A stretch of 64,000 nucleotides of DNA from Williamsia sp. 1138 (GTDB lineage: Bacteria > Actinomycetota > Actinomycetes > Mycobacteriales > Mycobacteriaceae): NCBI RefSeq assembly GCF_002095435.2, contig NZ_MJEJ02000027.1, positions 1-64,000 of the forward strand. Reading direction: 5' to 3'. The first letter of the stretch is position 1. Each line of letters begins with the position of its first letter. Positions 16,271 through 25,272 of this stretch are shown here, one piece after another. A program made the position numbers and the translations under genes. Below the pieces are notes generated by a model, which did no database searches, was not told the DNA's origin, and saw nothing but the letters and a program-made list of their open reading frames with translations.

Positions 16271-17833
16271 ATGAGCACGGGCATGGCTGATCTGATCGAC
16301 CGCATCGAGGGCATGGCTCTCGACGCGTCGGAGATCGTTGCTGTCCGCGAGGTGTTGTCGCGCAGATTGATCGACGCCCCATTGGCAATGATGTCGGACA
16401 AAGAAGCCGTGGAGTTGACGCAGGCCGTCGAGACGCAGACCCGCCGTGACGAGGCCGTCAAAATACGGCTGTCGGCCGAGCTGACGGAGCGCAGAGTTGC
16501 TGCCAAGCTAGGACACAAGCACAACAACTTCCTGCGACTGGTGCTACGCATTTCAGCTGCACAGGCGTCCGCCCGGTCGAAAAGAGCAGAGCGAACAGGG
16601 ATCTGGCACAGCATCACCGGTGAAGTGACCGAACCGAGGTACCCCCACACCGCCAAAGCCCTGCGGGACGGAGCTATTGGCCTCGCGCACGAGAAGGTCA
16701 TCTTCGAGACGATGACCGCGCTGCCGGCGAGCATTCGCAGCGATCTCGGGTTGTGGGCGAAGGGCGAGAAGTCGATGGCCGATGCTGCCCGGACCATGGA
16801 CCCTGACGAGCTGAAAAAGGTCGGACTGCACCTCCACGCGTATCTGAATCCCGACGGAACGTTCGACGACATCGACCGCAAGCAGAAGCGAGAACTGAAC
16901 ACCTCCAAGCAGGGTGCCGATCACATGGCGGGGATCAAGGGCAACCTTGATCCGGCGACGAAGGCGTTGTGGGACATGGTCGCTGAGAAATGGGCGGCGA
17001 AAGGCATGAACAATCCGGAGGACCCGCAGTCGCCGAGGGGAAATGTCGACAAGGCCGACCCGCAAGCCATCAAGGAAGCTGCAGCGCGCGACAGTCGCAG
17101 TCAGGGGCAACGCAACCACGATGCGTTCCGCCGGTTGCTGGAAATGGTTGTCGGACAGGGCAAACTCGGTCAGCACCGCGGACTGCCGGCCCGGGTCATC
17201 GTGACCATGACCCTCGAGCAACTCGAATCCGAGGTCGGCTTGGCGACCACTGCGTCCGGCGGAGTGATTCCGGTCCGCGATGCGCTCGCTCTGGCTGGGG
17301 CGACGCGCAAGTTTCTGGCGTTGCTCGACAACAAGCATCGCCCGTTGTTCCTGGGCCGCCAAGCGCGGCTGGCATCAGCCGATCAGCGACTGGCGCTGAT
17401 CGCCGCCGACCGTGGGTGCTGCCGCCCGGGATGCGACAAACCGGCCACCCGCACTGCGGTTCATCACCTCACCGAATGGTCCAAAGGCGGCCGCACCGAC
17501 ATCACGGCGTTGGCACTGGTCTGCGACGGCGACCACGGACAAGTTCACGACGGCGCGAACGGCTGGCTCACCGAGATCATCACCAACCGCACCGGACCAC
17601 CGGGTTGGCAAGGCCGGATCGGATGGCGCCAACGCGGCACAGCTGATCCACCGCGTCCCAACAACACACACTTCTCGGAGCTGTTCTTCACGCATCCGGA
17701 GATGTGGAATCCCGACGGCGAAGACGACGTCGCATGGTTCAAAGAACGCGCGCGCGAGGCGTTCGGAGCACCACGGTCGGAACCACCCATTCGCACCGTC
17801 GATTACGGATGGCGAAGGCCGGTGGCTGCCTGA
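16271..17833 (+). CDS. DUF222 and HNH endonuclease domain protein (13E12 family type)
   Basis: 520 residues. The N-terminal part is a DUF222 helical domain (about 20-350). The C-terminal part is an HNH nuclease domain with a CCRPGC zinc-knuckle start, the VHHL His pair and a late CDGDH. This is the architecture of mycobacterial 13E12 repeat-family proteins, which are multicopy and sometimes linked to mobile DNA. The catalytic residues look intact. No flanking inverted repeats or integrase are visible, so it is annotated as a stand-alone gene. ATG start. Confidence 0.87.
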   Translation: MSTGMADLIDRIEGMALDASEIVAVREVLSRRLIDAPLAMMSDKEAVELTQAVETQTRRDEAVKIRLSAELTERRVAAKLGHKHNNFLRLVLRISAAQASARSKRAERTGIWHSITGEVTEPRYPHTAKALRDGAIGLAHEKVIFETMTALPASIRSDLGLWAKGEKSMADAARTMDPDELKKVGLHLHAYLNPDGTFDDIDRKQKRELNTSKQGADHMAGIKGNLDPATKALWDMVAEKWAAKGMNNPEDPQSPRGNVDKADPQAIKEAAARDSRSQGQRNHDAFRRLLEMVVGQGKLGQHRGLPARVIVTMTLEQLESEVGLATTASGGVIPVRDALALAGATRKFLALLDNKHRPLFLGRQARLASADQRLALIAADRGCCRPGCDKPATRTAVHHLTEWSKGGRTDITALALVCDGDHGQVHDGANGWLTEIITNRTGPPGWQGRIGWRQRGTADPPRPNNTHFSELFFTHPEMWNPDGEDDVAWFKERAREAFGAPRSEPPIRTVDYGWRRPVAA

Positions 17834-17865
17834 AAAAGGCGGTCGACGAGCAATAGACTCACCCC

Positions 17866-18291
17866 ATGGCGATGAGCCCTGCGGAAGATCAAAACCGGCG
17901 GTTGCTCCGTGCCCGCGACACGATGGACCGCGACTACGCGCAGGAACTCGATGTCCCGAAACTGGCCGCCATCGCGTACATGTCACCGGCGCACTTCACG
18001 AGGACGTTCCGCGCCACCTTCGGGGAGACCCCCCATCGTCATCTGCAGCGGCGTCGGATCGAGCGTGCAATGGCGTTGCTGCGGGGGTCTCACACATCGG
18101 TCACCGACGTGGCGCGCCTGGTCGGCTTCGAGAGCCTCGGAACCTTCAGCCGCACATTTCGTGCGGTCACCGGTAGTTCACCCAGCGAGTTCCGGCGCGG
18201 GGCCGATGCCATGAACGTGCCGGTGTGCTTTGTGAAGAGCTGGTCGAAACCGAGCAGTTTCGGAGAAGCCGCAGCTGTTCATGGCGGCTAG
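17866..18291 (+). CDS. AraC-family transcriptional regulator (DNA-binding domain only)
   Basis: 141 residues. The protein is essentially two helix-turn-helix units: AYMSPAHFTRTFR near 35-48 and the signature VARLVGFESLGTFSRTFR near 83-100. There is no ligand-binding domain; the short C-terminal extension (from about 110) is poorly conserved in appearance. Its 3' end overlaps the VOC gene by 11 bp, so the two are co-transcribed. Such AraC/VOC pairs are common in actinobacteria and the VOC protein may supply the sensing or catalytic function. Confidence 0.85.
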   Translation: MAMSPAEDQNRRLLRARDTMDRDYAQELDVPKLAAIAYMSPAHFTRTFRATFGETPHRHLQRRRIERAMALLRGSHTSVTDVARLVGFESLGTFSRTFRAVTGSSPSEFRRGADAMNVPVCFVKSWSKPSSFGEAAAVHGG

Positions 18292-18766
18292 CGTCATGCG
18301 CATGTTCAACAAGATCACCATTCACTCCATCCATGTACTCGATCAGGACGAAGCGCTGGACTTCTACGTGGGCAAACTCGGATTCGAGGTCGCAGACGAC
18401 GTCGACATGGGCTTCATGCGCTGGCTCACCATCGTTTTGCCGTCCGATCCGGAACGACACATCCTCCTCGAGGTGCCGGGCCCGCCGGCGTTGACGGAAG
18501 AAGTGGCCGCCCAGGTCCGTGAGCTCCTCACCAAAGGCGCGCTGGGGCTCGCGGCAATCCTCACCACCGATGACTGCCGCAAGACCTACGAGGAACTGTC
18601 GGCACAGGGGGTCGAGTTCACCGAAGAGCCGGTCGAGCAGCCGTACGGGATCGACTGCGCACTGAGAGATCCCTTCGGCAACCACATTCGGATCACGCAG
18701 CCCGCGACAGGTCCGGTCGAGATCACCGACGCCGACAAGGCCAGGTGGGCGGGCGAGAACGCCTGA
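18281..18766 (+). CDS. VOC (glyoxalase/bleomycin resistance) family protein
   Basis: 161 residues from ATG at 18281; ATG at 18296 or 18302 are alternatives, the last giving the typical N-terminus MFNKITI. It shows the beta-alpha-beta-beta-beta repeat with LDFYVGKLGF, LLEVPGP and the C-terminal RDPFGNHIRI motif. Metal-ligand positions (first-strand His, the Glu of LLEV) are present. Substrate unknown. It is coupled to the preceding AraC regulator. Confidence 0.83.
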   Translation: MAASVMRMFNKITIHSIHVLDQDEALDFYVGKLGFEVADDVDMGFMRWLTIVLPSDPERHILLEVPGPPALTEEVAAQVRELLTKGALGLAAILTTDDCRKTYEELSAQGVEFTEEPVEQPYGIDCALRDPFGNHIRITQPATGPVEITDADKARWAGENA

Positions 18767-18771
18767 CGCCG

Positions 18772-20889
18772 TCACCACCATTCGGACAACGCGTCACGCA
18801 TGCTTTCGTCCAGCGCGGGCACGAGCGTGCGCATGAAGCTGGTCGTCAGGTGGTGGAAGTCGTGCCACACCAGCACGTTCCCGACGATTGCGGGGCAAGT
18901 TGTGTCGTCGCACATGGCGTCTGTGAAATCGAGGAAGGTCATGTTCGGGAAGTCGGCTGTCACTTCCGCTGTGGGGTCGGCCGGGGACAGCGCGTGCTCT
19001 CTGTCGACACCGCACTCGGCCGCGGACCGACCTTCCGCGAGGCACTCCGGCGGGGTGAGCGTCGGCCCGAGGGCCCACGGGGTGTCACGCACCGCGATGA
19101 CCTGCTGGCCGCGGTCGCGGAACTCGGCGAAGATCTCGAGGTAGTCGCCGGGGATGTGGTCGCCGGACCCGTCTCCCTCGGTCGGTCGGGTGCTCGTGGT
19201 GAAGACGACGTCCGGCCGATTGATGGACAAGCGGTCCATCACGTCCCGCGACCACACGTTGCACTCCGGATACGGGGTACCGATGGGCGCCAGGATCGTG
19301 GTGGTGATCAGTGGGCAGCCGGCCTTCAGATAGGTGTTGACCTGGAAGTCGCGGTCGCGTCCGATCTCGTCGAGTGCGGTCAACCAATGCTCGGAATGCG
19401 ATCCGCCGACCAGTGCGACGGTCCGCGCCGCTCCGGGAGTGCCGTAGACACCGACGCGCACCAGCGGATCGTCGAAACCCGATACATATCCCTGCTGCGA
19501 CGAGATCGGCCAGTCATCCTTGACCGCAAGCGGATCGGGCTGAGGATCCACCAGCGGCACAGGTGCATCCGCCCAGAACGCCCGGGCGCCGGGGTAGAGC
19601 TCGGGGTCCAGCGCTGCGGCATCGACCCTGATCTGCTGACCTTGGGAGCGCCAGTCGCTGACGACCCAGCCCGCGCTGACAGAGGTCGCGAGGAGGAGGC
19701 ACGTCATAACGGCTGCGTACGTCGGCACGAACCGGCGCGTCCGGTGCTCGGCCCGTCGACCGGACCGCAGCGGAATCTCGACGAATCGCGTTGTCAGGTA
19801 CGCGAGTACTACCGACACCGCGATGATGGCCGCGCCTTCGAGGAAGGTCACGTCTCGCTGGTAACGCCAGGCGAGATAGAAGATCAGGAGCGGCCAGTGC
19901 CAGAGATAGAGCGCGTAAGCGATCGAGCCGAGCCAGACCGCCCATGGGTGTGCCAGCCAGGAACTCGCAATGGATGGGCCCACGTCTGAGGTCGCCGTAC
20001 GCGTTGACCCGACCCAGATCAACACCAGGGCGGCGCCGACCGGCACCAGTGCCATCGCGGACGGAAACTGCTCCACTCCGGCGATCCACCACCCACTGGT
20101 CACGATGACGGCCAACGCCGCCACGCTCAACGCGGTCCGCAACCATTGCGCCATCGCGAACCGCGGCATCCACAGCGCGAGCAACCCGCCGGCCAGCGGT
20201 TCCCATGCGCGGGCAACTGTGTCGTAGTAGTTGAACGGCTGATCGACGCCGTGGCGGTGGACCGCCCAGGCGAATGACGTCACCGCGGCGGTGCCGAGTA
20301 CCGCAGCGAGCACACCGCGGATCACCGCCGGATTGCGGAACGCCCTAGCTGTGGTGCCGAGCGCTTTCAAAAGTCCGCCGACCAGCAGCAGCGCGACGAG
20401 CGTTGCGACGAAGAACTGACCCTGCACTGACATCGACCACAGGTGCTGCATGGGACTGTTCGCAGAATCAGCTGCCGCGTAATCCTGAGATTCGAGCGCC
20501 AGATGCCAGTTCTGGTAGTACAGCGCGGACGCAATCATCTCGCCGCTCAACGATTCCCACCGAGCACGCGGCAGTATCAGCAACGTCAATGCGACGATGG
20601 CCGCCAGCACGACGAGCAACGCCGGCACCAGTCGTCGAGCAAGGCGCCACAGGCGGGCGAACGGATTGATCGCCGACATCCATGAGGCGTCAGGGCGGCT
20701 GGTCGCGATCACGTGCTTGCACAGTGATGCGACGAAAAAGTATCCGGACAACGTCAAGAAGACATCGACGCCGCCGGAGACGCGATCGAACCAGACGTGG
20801 AACACGACCACCAGGGTGATGGCCAGGCCGCGCAGGCCGTCCAGATCGGTCCGGTAGGTGTTGCCCGGAGCGGCGTGTGAGGCGATCAC
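18772..20889 (-). CDS. OafA-like acyltransferase fused to an SGNH hydrolase domain, copy 2
   Basis: 705 residues from GTG at 20889, which overlaps the stop codon of the upstream paralogue by four bases. About 10-11 transmembrane helices form an Acyl_transf_3 domain (YRTDLDGLRGLAI at the start, FHVWFDRVSGGVD). An extracytoplasmic SGNH-like domain follows, with GGSHSEHW as block I and WHDFHHLT supplying the terminal Asp/His. The layout matches mycobacterial envelope acyltransferases and Salmonella OafA, which O-acetylate cell-wall or lipid-linked glycans. The target here is unknown. Confidence 0.87.
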   Translation of the reverse strand: MIASHAAPGNTYRTDLDGLRGLAITLVVVFHVWFDRVSGGVDVFLTLSGYFFVASLCKHVIATSRPDASWMSAINPFARLWRLARRLVPALLVVLAAIVALTLLILPRARWESLSGEMIASALYYQNWHLALESQDYAAADSANSPMQHLWSMSVQGQFFVATLVALLLVGGLLKALGTTARAFRNPAVIRGVLAAVLGTAAVTSFAWAVHRHGVDQPFNYYDTVARAWEPLAGGLLALWMPRFAMAQWLRTALSVAALAVIVTSGWWIAGVEQFPSAMALVPVGAALVLIWVGSTRTATSDVGPSIASSWLAHPWAVWLGSIAYALYLWHWPLLIFYLAWRYQRDVTFLEGAAIIAVSVVLAYLTTRFVEIPLRSGRRAEHRTRRFVPTYAAVMTCLLLATSVSAGWVVSDWRSQGQQIRVDAAALDPELYPGARAFWADAPVPLVDPQPDPLAVKDDWPISSQQGYVSGFDDPLVRVGVYGTPGAARTVALVGGSHSEHWLTALDEIGRDRDFQVNTYLKAGCPLITTTILAPIGTPYPECNVWSRDVMDRLSINRPDVVFTTSTRPTEGDGSGDHIPGDYLEIFAEFRDRGQQVIAVRDTPWALGPTLTPPECLAEGRSAAECGVDREHALSPADPTAEVTADFPNMTFLDFTDAMCDDTTCPAIVGNVLVWHDFHHLTTSFMRTLVPALDESMRDALSEWW

Positions 20890-23054
20890 CACCAGCCGGG
20901 CAACGCCTTCTGCAGATCCACGGTCAGTGCCGGGATCAAGCTGCGGACGAACGTGGCGGTCAGGTGGTGAAAGTCGTGCCATAGCAGGATGTTGCCCACC
21001 ACGGCGGGGCAATACGTGGCGTCGCACATGGCGTCGGTGTAGTCGAGGAAGGACATGTTCGGGAAGTCGGGAGCGATGGCGAGGGCCGGGTCGGTGGGCG
21101 CCATCACCAACGACCTCTCGACGCCGCACACCGAAGGCTTCTTACCCAGGGCCAAGCATTCCGGTGGGCTCTCTTGCCCCACCGACCACGGGTTGTCTCG
21201 CACTGCAACGACTTTCTGGCCGCGGTCACGGAACTCACTGAAGACGTCGATGTAGTCCTTGGGCACGAAGTCGCCGGTGATCTGGCCTTCGACCGGGCGA
21301 GTGCTGTTGGTGAACACCACATCCGGCTTGTCGACGGCGAGGCGTGCCATCACGTCGCGTGACCACTCGTTGCATTGGTAGTACTTCTGGCCGAACCAGG
21401 TGAAGACGTGCTCCGTCGTCAATGGGCATCCGACCTTCAGGTACGTCGTGACCTTGAATCCTTGGGCCTTGCCGATCGCGTCGAGCGCGGTGATCCAGTA
21501 CTCGGCGTGCGATCCACCGACCAGCGCGACCGTTCGGGTGGCGGCCGGGTCGCCGTAGACCCCTACCTTGATCGAGCCGTCCTTCCAGCCGGAGATCACC
21601 GAGTCGTAGGACGTGATGGGCCAATCCTTGTCCACCACCTGCGGACTCGGTTCTGCTTCCACACGCGGAACCGGGGCGTTGTCGAGGAACGCGCGGGCCC
21701 CGGGGTACAGGCGCGGATCGAGGTTTTCGGTGTCGACGGTCAGGTTCTTGACATGGTCGTTCCAGCGCCAGATCCCGACGCCGGTGACCGCGGTCATGAC
21801 CACCAGGATCGAGGTGAGCACCGTTGCGTAGCTGAGCCACCGGGGGCTTCGGCCCGTCTTCTCGGCTGCTGCGATGGACGTCGACCTACCCGCTCGCAGC
21901 GGCGACTCGATGTATTTGGCCGTCGCCCAGGCCAGCACCAGCGAGACGGCGATGATGCCGGCGCCCTCGATGACGTTGGCGCGATCCTTGTACTGCCAGG
22001 TCAGGTAGAAGATGAGCAGCGGCCAGTGCCACAGGTACAGCGCGTAGGCGATGGAGCCGAGCCAGACGATAGACGGATGTGCGAGCCAAGAACTCACGGC
22101 GCCGGGCGCTGCAGCATCTCCGGGCGCGGTCTGGCGCGATCCGCTCCAGATCAGCAGGAGCGTCGCACCGACCGGTACGAGCGCCATCGTCGACGGATAC
22201 TGCTGCACGCCGACGATCCACCAACCACAGCTGATGATCAGCCCGAGGGCGATGAGGCCGAGTACGTTGCGCATCCATTGCGGCATCCGGACGCGCGGCA
22301 TCCATACCGCGAGCAGACCGCCGACGATGGGTTCCCAGGTTCGGGCGATGGTGTCGTAGTAGTTGAAGGGCTGATTGATGCCGTGTCGGTAGTGCGCCCA
22401 GGCGAACGACACCGCAGCAACGGCGAGCAGCGCCGCGAAGACGATGCCGCGGATCACCGGCGGTTTGCGGAAGGCCGCGAACCGCATCGCCAGCAGTTTC
22501 AGGATCCCGCCGAGCGCGAAGGCGGCGAGCATGGTGACGACGAAGAACTGGCCCTGGACGGACATCGACCAGAGGTGCTGCATCGGGCTGTTCGCCGAGT
22601 CGGCGGCGGCGTAGTCCTGCGACGCCAGAGCGAGATGCCAGTTCTGGTAGTACAGCGCCGAAGCGATGGCCTCGTTGCCCAGCGGTGACCAACGCGTCCG
22701 CGGCATCAGGATCAGGCACATCACGACGATGAACAACAGGACGGTCAGCAGCGCGGGCAGCAGTCGCCGGGCCAGTCGCCACAGACGAGGCCCGGGGTTG
22801 AGGGCCTCCATCCAGTTCTCGGTGCTCGGATTGGTGGCCAACACGTGCTTGAGCAGCGACGCCACGAAGAAATAGCCCGACAGGGTCAGGAAGACATCGA
22901 CACCGCCGGAAACCCTGCCGAACCAGATGTGGAAGACCGCCACCAGCGTGATCGCGATACCGCGCAAGCCGTCGAGGTCCAGGCGATATTCGCTACCCGA
23001 GGAGCGTTTGAGAGGGCTGGACTCGACGGAGGGGTCGATCACGGGCGCACTCAC
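20886..23054 (-). CDS. OafA-like acyltransferase fused to an SGNH hydrolase domain, copy 1
   Basis: 722 residues, GTG start. It has the same two-domain layout as the next gene and is clearly a tandem duplicate: RLDLDGLRGIAIT and FHIWFGRVSGGVD at the N-terminus, then a SGNH domain with GGSHAEYW and WHDFHHLT. The two copies share long identical blocks, for example YYQNWHLALESQDYAAAD versus YYQNWHLALASQDYAAAD. It lies 51 bp downstream of an XRE regulator on the same strand, which may control both. Its role is probably acyl transfer to an envelope glycan (family knowledge). Confidence 0.88.
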   Translation of the reverse strand: MSAPVIDPSVESSPLKRSSGSEYRLDLDGLRGIAITLVAVFHIWFGRVSGGVDVFLTLSGYFFVASLLKHVLATNPSTENWMEALNPGPRLWRLARRLLPALLTVLLFIVVMCLILMPRTRWSPLGNEAIASALYYQNWHLALASQDYAAADSANSPMQHLWSMSVQGQFFVVTMLAAFALGGILKLLAMRFAAFRKPPVIRGIVFAALLAVAAVSFAWAHYRHGINQPFNYYDTIARTWEPIVGGLLAVWMPRVRMPQWMRNVLGLIALGLIISCGWWIVGVQQYPSTMALVPVGATLLLIWSGSRQTAPGDAAAPGAVSSWLAHPSIVWLGSIAYALYLWHWPLLIFYLTWQYKDRANVIEGAGIIAVSLVLAWATAKYIESPLRAGRSTSIAAAEKTGRSPRWLSYATVLTSILVVMTAVTGVGIWRWNDHVKNLTVDTENLDPRLYPGARAFLDNAPVPRVEAEPSPQVVDKDWPITSYDSVISGWKDGSIKVGVYGDPAATRTVALVGGSHAEYWITALDAIGKAQGFKVTTYLKVGCPLTTEHVFTWFGQKYYQCNEWSRDVMARLAVDKPDVVFTNSTRPVEGQITGDFVPKDYIDVFSEFRDRGQKVVAVRDNPWSVGQESPPECLALGKKPSVCGVERSLVMAPTDPALAIAPDFPNMSFLDYTDAMCDATYCPAVVGNILLWHDFHHLTATFVRSLIPALTVDLQKALPGWW

Positions 23055-23105
23055 CGGTCAAATTGTTCCAGATGAAGCTGTGGATTCAGCAGTCGACGCA
23101 CGCGT

Positions 23106-23366
23106 TTATGAGGCAGATCTCTGTGGTTCCGCCAGGGCGACGGCCAGCTGATCCATCGACAACGACAGTTCGTCGGCCAAGGCGGCGATGGTGAAGAAAG
23201 CCGGCGTCGGGATGCGTCCGGTCTCGATCTTGCGCAGGGTCTCGACCGAGATACCGGCTGCGACCGCCACCTGCCCCATGCTGCGATCGCCGCGCGCTGC
23301 GCGCAAGACTGCGCCGAGCCGGCGGCCCCGGTCGACTTCGCCGGGGGTGAGGGGTACGCGAACCAT
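23106..23366 (-). CDS. XRE-family helix-turn-helix regulator
   Basis: 86 residues. A single Cro/C1-type helix-turn-helix is visible (MGQVAVAAGISVETLRKIETGRI, about 30-52, the second helix being SVETLRKIE), with a short C-terminal helix. It is divergent from the methionine aminopeptidase gene, with 45 bp between start codons containing a perfect palindrome, the natural candidate for its operator. It may also drive the two acyltransferase genes downstream. Confidence 0.87.
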   Translation of the reverse strand: MVRVPLTPGEVDRGRRLGAVLRAARGDRSMGQVAVAAGISVETLRKIETGRIPTPAFFTIAALADELSLSMDQLAVALAEPQRSAS

Positions 23367-23378
23367 GGCCCGTATAGT

Positions 23379-23390
23379 AATACCGGTATT
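23379..23390. promoter_or_regulatory. Perfect 12-bp palindrome, candidate XRE operator
   Basis: AATACCGGTATT lies in the 45-bp gap between the divergent XRE and map genes. It is AT-rich compared with its surroundings and overlaps where both promoters must lie. A regulator gene beside a single palindrome suggests autoregulation (inference). Confidence 0.5.
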
Positions 23391-23411
23391 TTAATTGGCG
23401 CAAAGGACGGT

Positions 23412-24185
23412 GTGGGCGTGGTCGACCTCAGGACTCCCGGCGAGATCGAGATGATGCGTGAGGCGGGTGGTGTCGTCGCCCGGGCACTCGCCGCGGTGAA
23501 GGGTGCCGCCGTCGTCGGAACGACCCTCAAGGAACTCGACGAGGTCGCTGCTGCGGTCATCTCCGGTGCCGGTGCCGAGCCGGTGTTCTTGAACTACCAC
23601 CCGAAGTGGGCGCCGACCCCGTTTGCCGGGGTCATCTGCGCCAGCGTCAATGACGCTGTGGTGCACGGGATACCTGACGGGCGGGTGATCGGAGACGGCG
23701 ATCTGGTGAGCATCGACTGCGGTGCACTGCTCGACGGGTGGTGCGGCGACGCCGCGATCAGCTTTGTCGTCGGAGAGGCGGACCAAGCCGATCTCGACCT
23801 CATCGCCGCGACCGACGCCGCCTTGATGCGGGGTATCGAGGCCGCGCAGCCCGGCGCCAAGATGGGCGACATCGGGCACGCGATCGCCGGTCCCGCTCGG
23901 CTCGCGGGCTACGGACTCCTCGAGGATCATGGAGGACACGGCATCGGACGCACCATGCACGAGGCCCCACACGTTCCGAACGAGGGTCGCGCCGGGCGGG
24001 GGCTGAAGTTGAAGCCGGGACTCGTGATCGCCATCGAGCCGATGCTGATCGCCGATGGAACGGACCAGTACGTCCACGCCCCGGATGGCTGGGAGCTGCG
24101 CAGTGCCTCCGGCGCCCGCGCAGCCCATTCGGAACACACCGTTGCGATCACCGAATCCGGCCCACAGATCTTGACGACCCTCTGA
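23412..24185 (+). CDS. map: Type I methionine aminopeptidase
   Basis: 257 residues from GTG at 23412, preceded by AAAGGA at a good distance. The enzyme removes N-terminal Met from nascent proteins. The five metal ligands are visible: Asp in SIDCG, Asp in GWCGDAA, His in GGHGIG, Glu in IAIEPM, and Glu in AHSEHTVAI. The substrate-gating His is in MHEAPH. The long N-terminal extension of some mycobacterial copies is absent, so this may be the second of two map genes. The following esterase gene begins 43 bp later and may be co-transcribed. Confidence 0.92.
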   Translation: MGVVDLRTPGEIEMMREAGGVVARALAAVKGAAVVGTTLKELDEVAAAVISGAGAEPVFLNYHPKWAPTPFAGVICASVNDAVVHGIPDGRVIGDGDLVSIDCGALLDGWCGDAAISFVVGEADQADLDLIAATDAALMRGIEAAQPGAKMGDIGHAIAGPARLAGYGLLEDHGGHGIGRTMHEAPHVPNEGRAGRGLKLKPGLVIAIEPMLIADGTDQYVHAPDGWELRSASGARAAHSEHTVAITESGPQILTTL

Positions 24186-24228
24186 GTCCGCTGCCGTCCA
24201 CCGTCGCCTGACCGAGAGGACTCCAGTT

Positions 24229-25182
24229 GTGACCGTTCCGCTGCCGCTGCGAACGCGCGCTTTTGCCGCTCTGCTCAAGAAGGTCGTCAAGGAGCCGACC
24301 ACCGCTGACGAAATGGTCGCGTTGCGCGCGAAACGAGAGAAGCTTTTGGCGACCGGCGTCGGCCGGTTCATCTTCGGGAACGATTCCGGGAACGTCGACA
24401 TCGAGAATCTGGTCGTCGACATCGATGGACGTCCGACCCGGCTTCGGGTCCACCGGCCGGTCTCGGCAGTTGGGACACTGCCGGTGGTCGTGAACTATCA
24501 CGGCGGCGGTTGGTGCCTCGGATCTCCGGAGCAGTCGCGGTGGATGACGACTCGGGTTGCCGAGCAGGCCGGTGCAATTGTGGTGTCGCCGGTCTATCGA
24601 CTGGCACCGGAGCACCCGTTTCCGGCCGCCGTCGACGACGCCTGGGGAGCCCTGCAATGGATCGCCCGTCACGCGGGCGACATCGGTGGCGACCCCGATC
24701 GGATGGCAGTAATGGGCGACAGTGCCGGCGGCAACCTGGCCGCGGTCGTGGCGTTGGCGGCACGCGATGCAGGCGGCCCAGGGCTACGCGGCCAGGTTCT
24801 GGTCTATCCGGCGGTCGAGATGTACGAACGGTGGCCTTCGGAAGATGAGCATGCGGACGCCCCGGTCCTCACCTCGTCCGGCATGCGCAGGTTCACCGAG
24901 CTGTATCTGGCCGGTGACCACGGCACCGAGGACTGGCGCGCATCCCCGATTCGCGCTGCCTCGCATGAGGATCTACAGCCGGCGCTGATCCTCACGGCGG
25001 GTCACGACCCACTGCGCGATCATGGCCAGAAATATCGCGAGGTCCTCCAGGCGGCGGGAGTGCGGACCGAGCTCATCGACTACCCGGACACCGTCCACGG
25101 GTTCGCGGCGCTGCCCGGTGTCGCGCCTCCTGCTCGCGCCGCCCTCGGAGACATCGTCGAGTTCCTGAACGGGATCTTCTGA
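24229..25182 (+). CDS. Alpha/beta-hydrolase esterase, hormone-sensitive lipase (LipH/LipI-like) family
   Basis: 317 residues from GTG, with GAGAGGA upstream. The oxyanion-hole motif HGGGWC lies near 87, the nucleophile motif GDSAGG near 163, the acid in AGHDPLRD near 258 and the catalytic His in DTVHGF near 287. These define the hormone-sensitive-lipase branch of carboxylesterases, hydrolysing short- to medium-chain esters. There is no signal peptide, so it acts in the cytoplasm. Confidence 0.88.
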   Translation: MTVPLPLRTRAFAALLKKVVKEPTTADEMVALRAKREKLLATGVGRFIFGNDSGNVDIENLVVDIDGRPTRLRVHRPVSAVGTLPVVVNYHGGGWCLGSPEQSRWMTTRVAEQAGAIVVSPVYRLAPEHPFPAAVDDAWGALQWIARHAGDIGGDPDRMAVMGDSAGGNLAAVVALAARDAGGPGLRGQVLVYPAVEMYERWPSEDEHADAPVLTSSGMRRFTELYLAGDHGTEDWRASPIRAASHEDLQPALILTAGHDPLRDHGQKYREVLQAAGVRTELIDYPDTVHGFAALPGVAPPARAALGDIVEFLNGIF

Positions 25183-25272
25183 CCCCGCTCCGACAGCAAT
25201 CGCACGATTAGTCCTATGCCGAGGACGCCGGGCCTGTAACTTCTCTTACACTTCAGCAGAGAGGGATATCGC

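Noticed and set aside
16271-17833. Mobile element (13E12 repeat or intein/homing nuclease)
   Set aside because: No flanking direct or inverted repeats, integrase or interrupted host gene can be seen around the DUF222-HNH gene.
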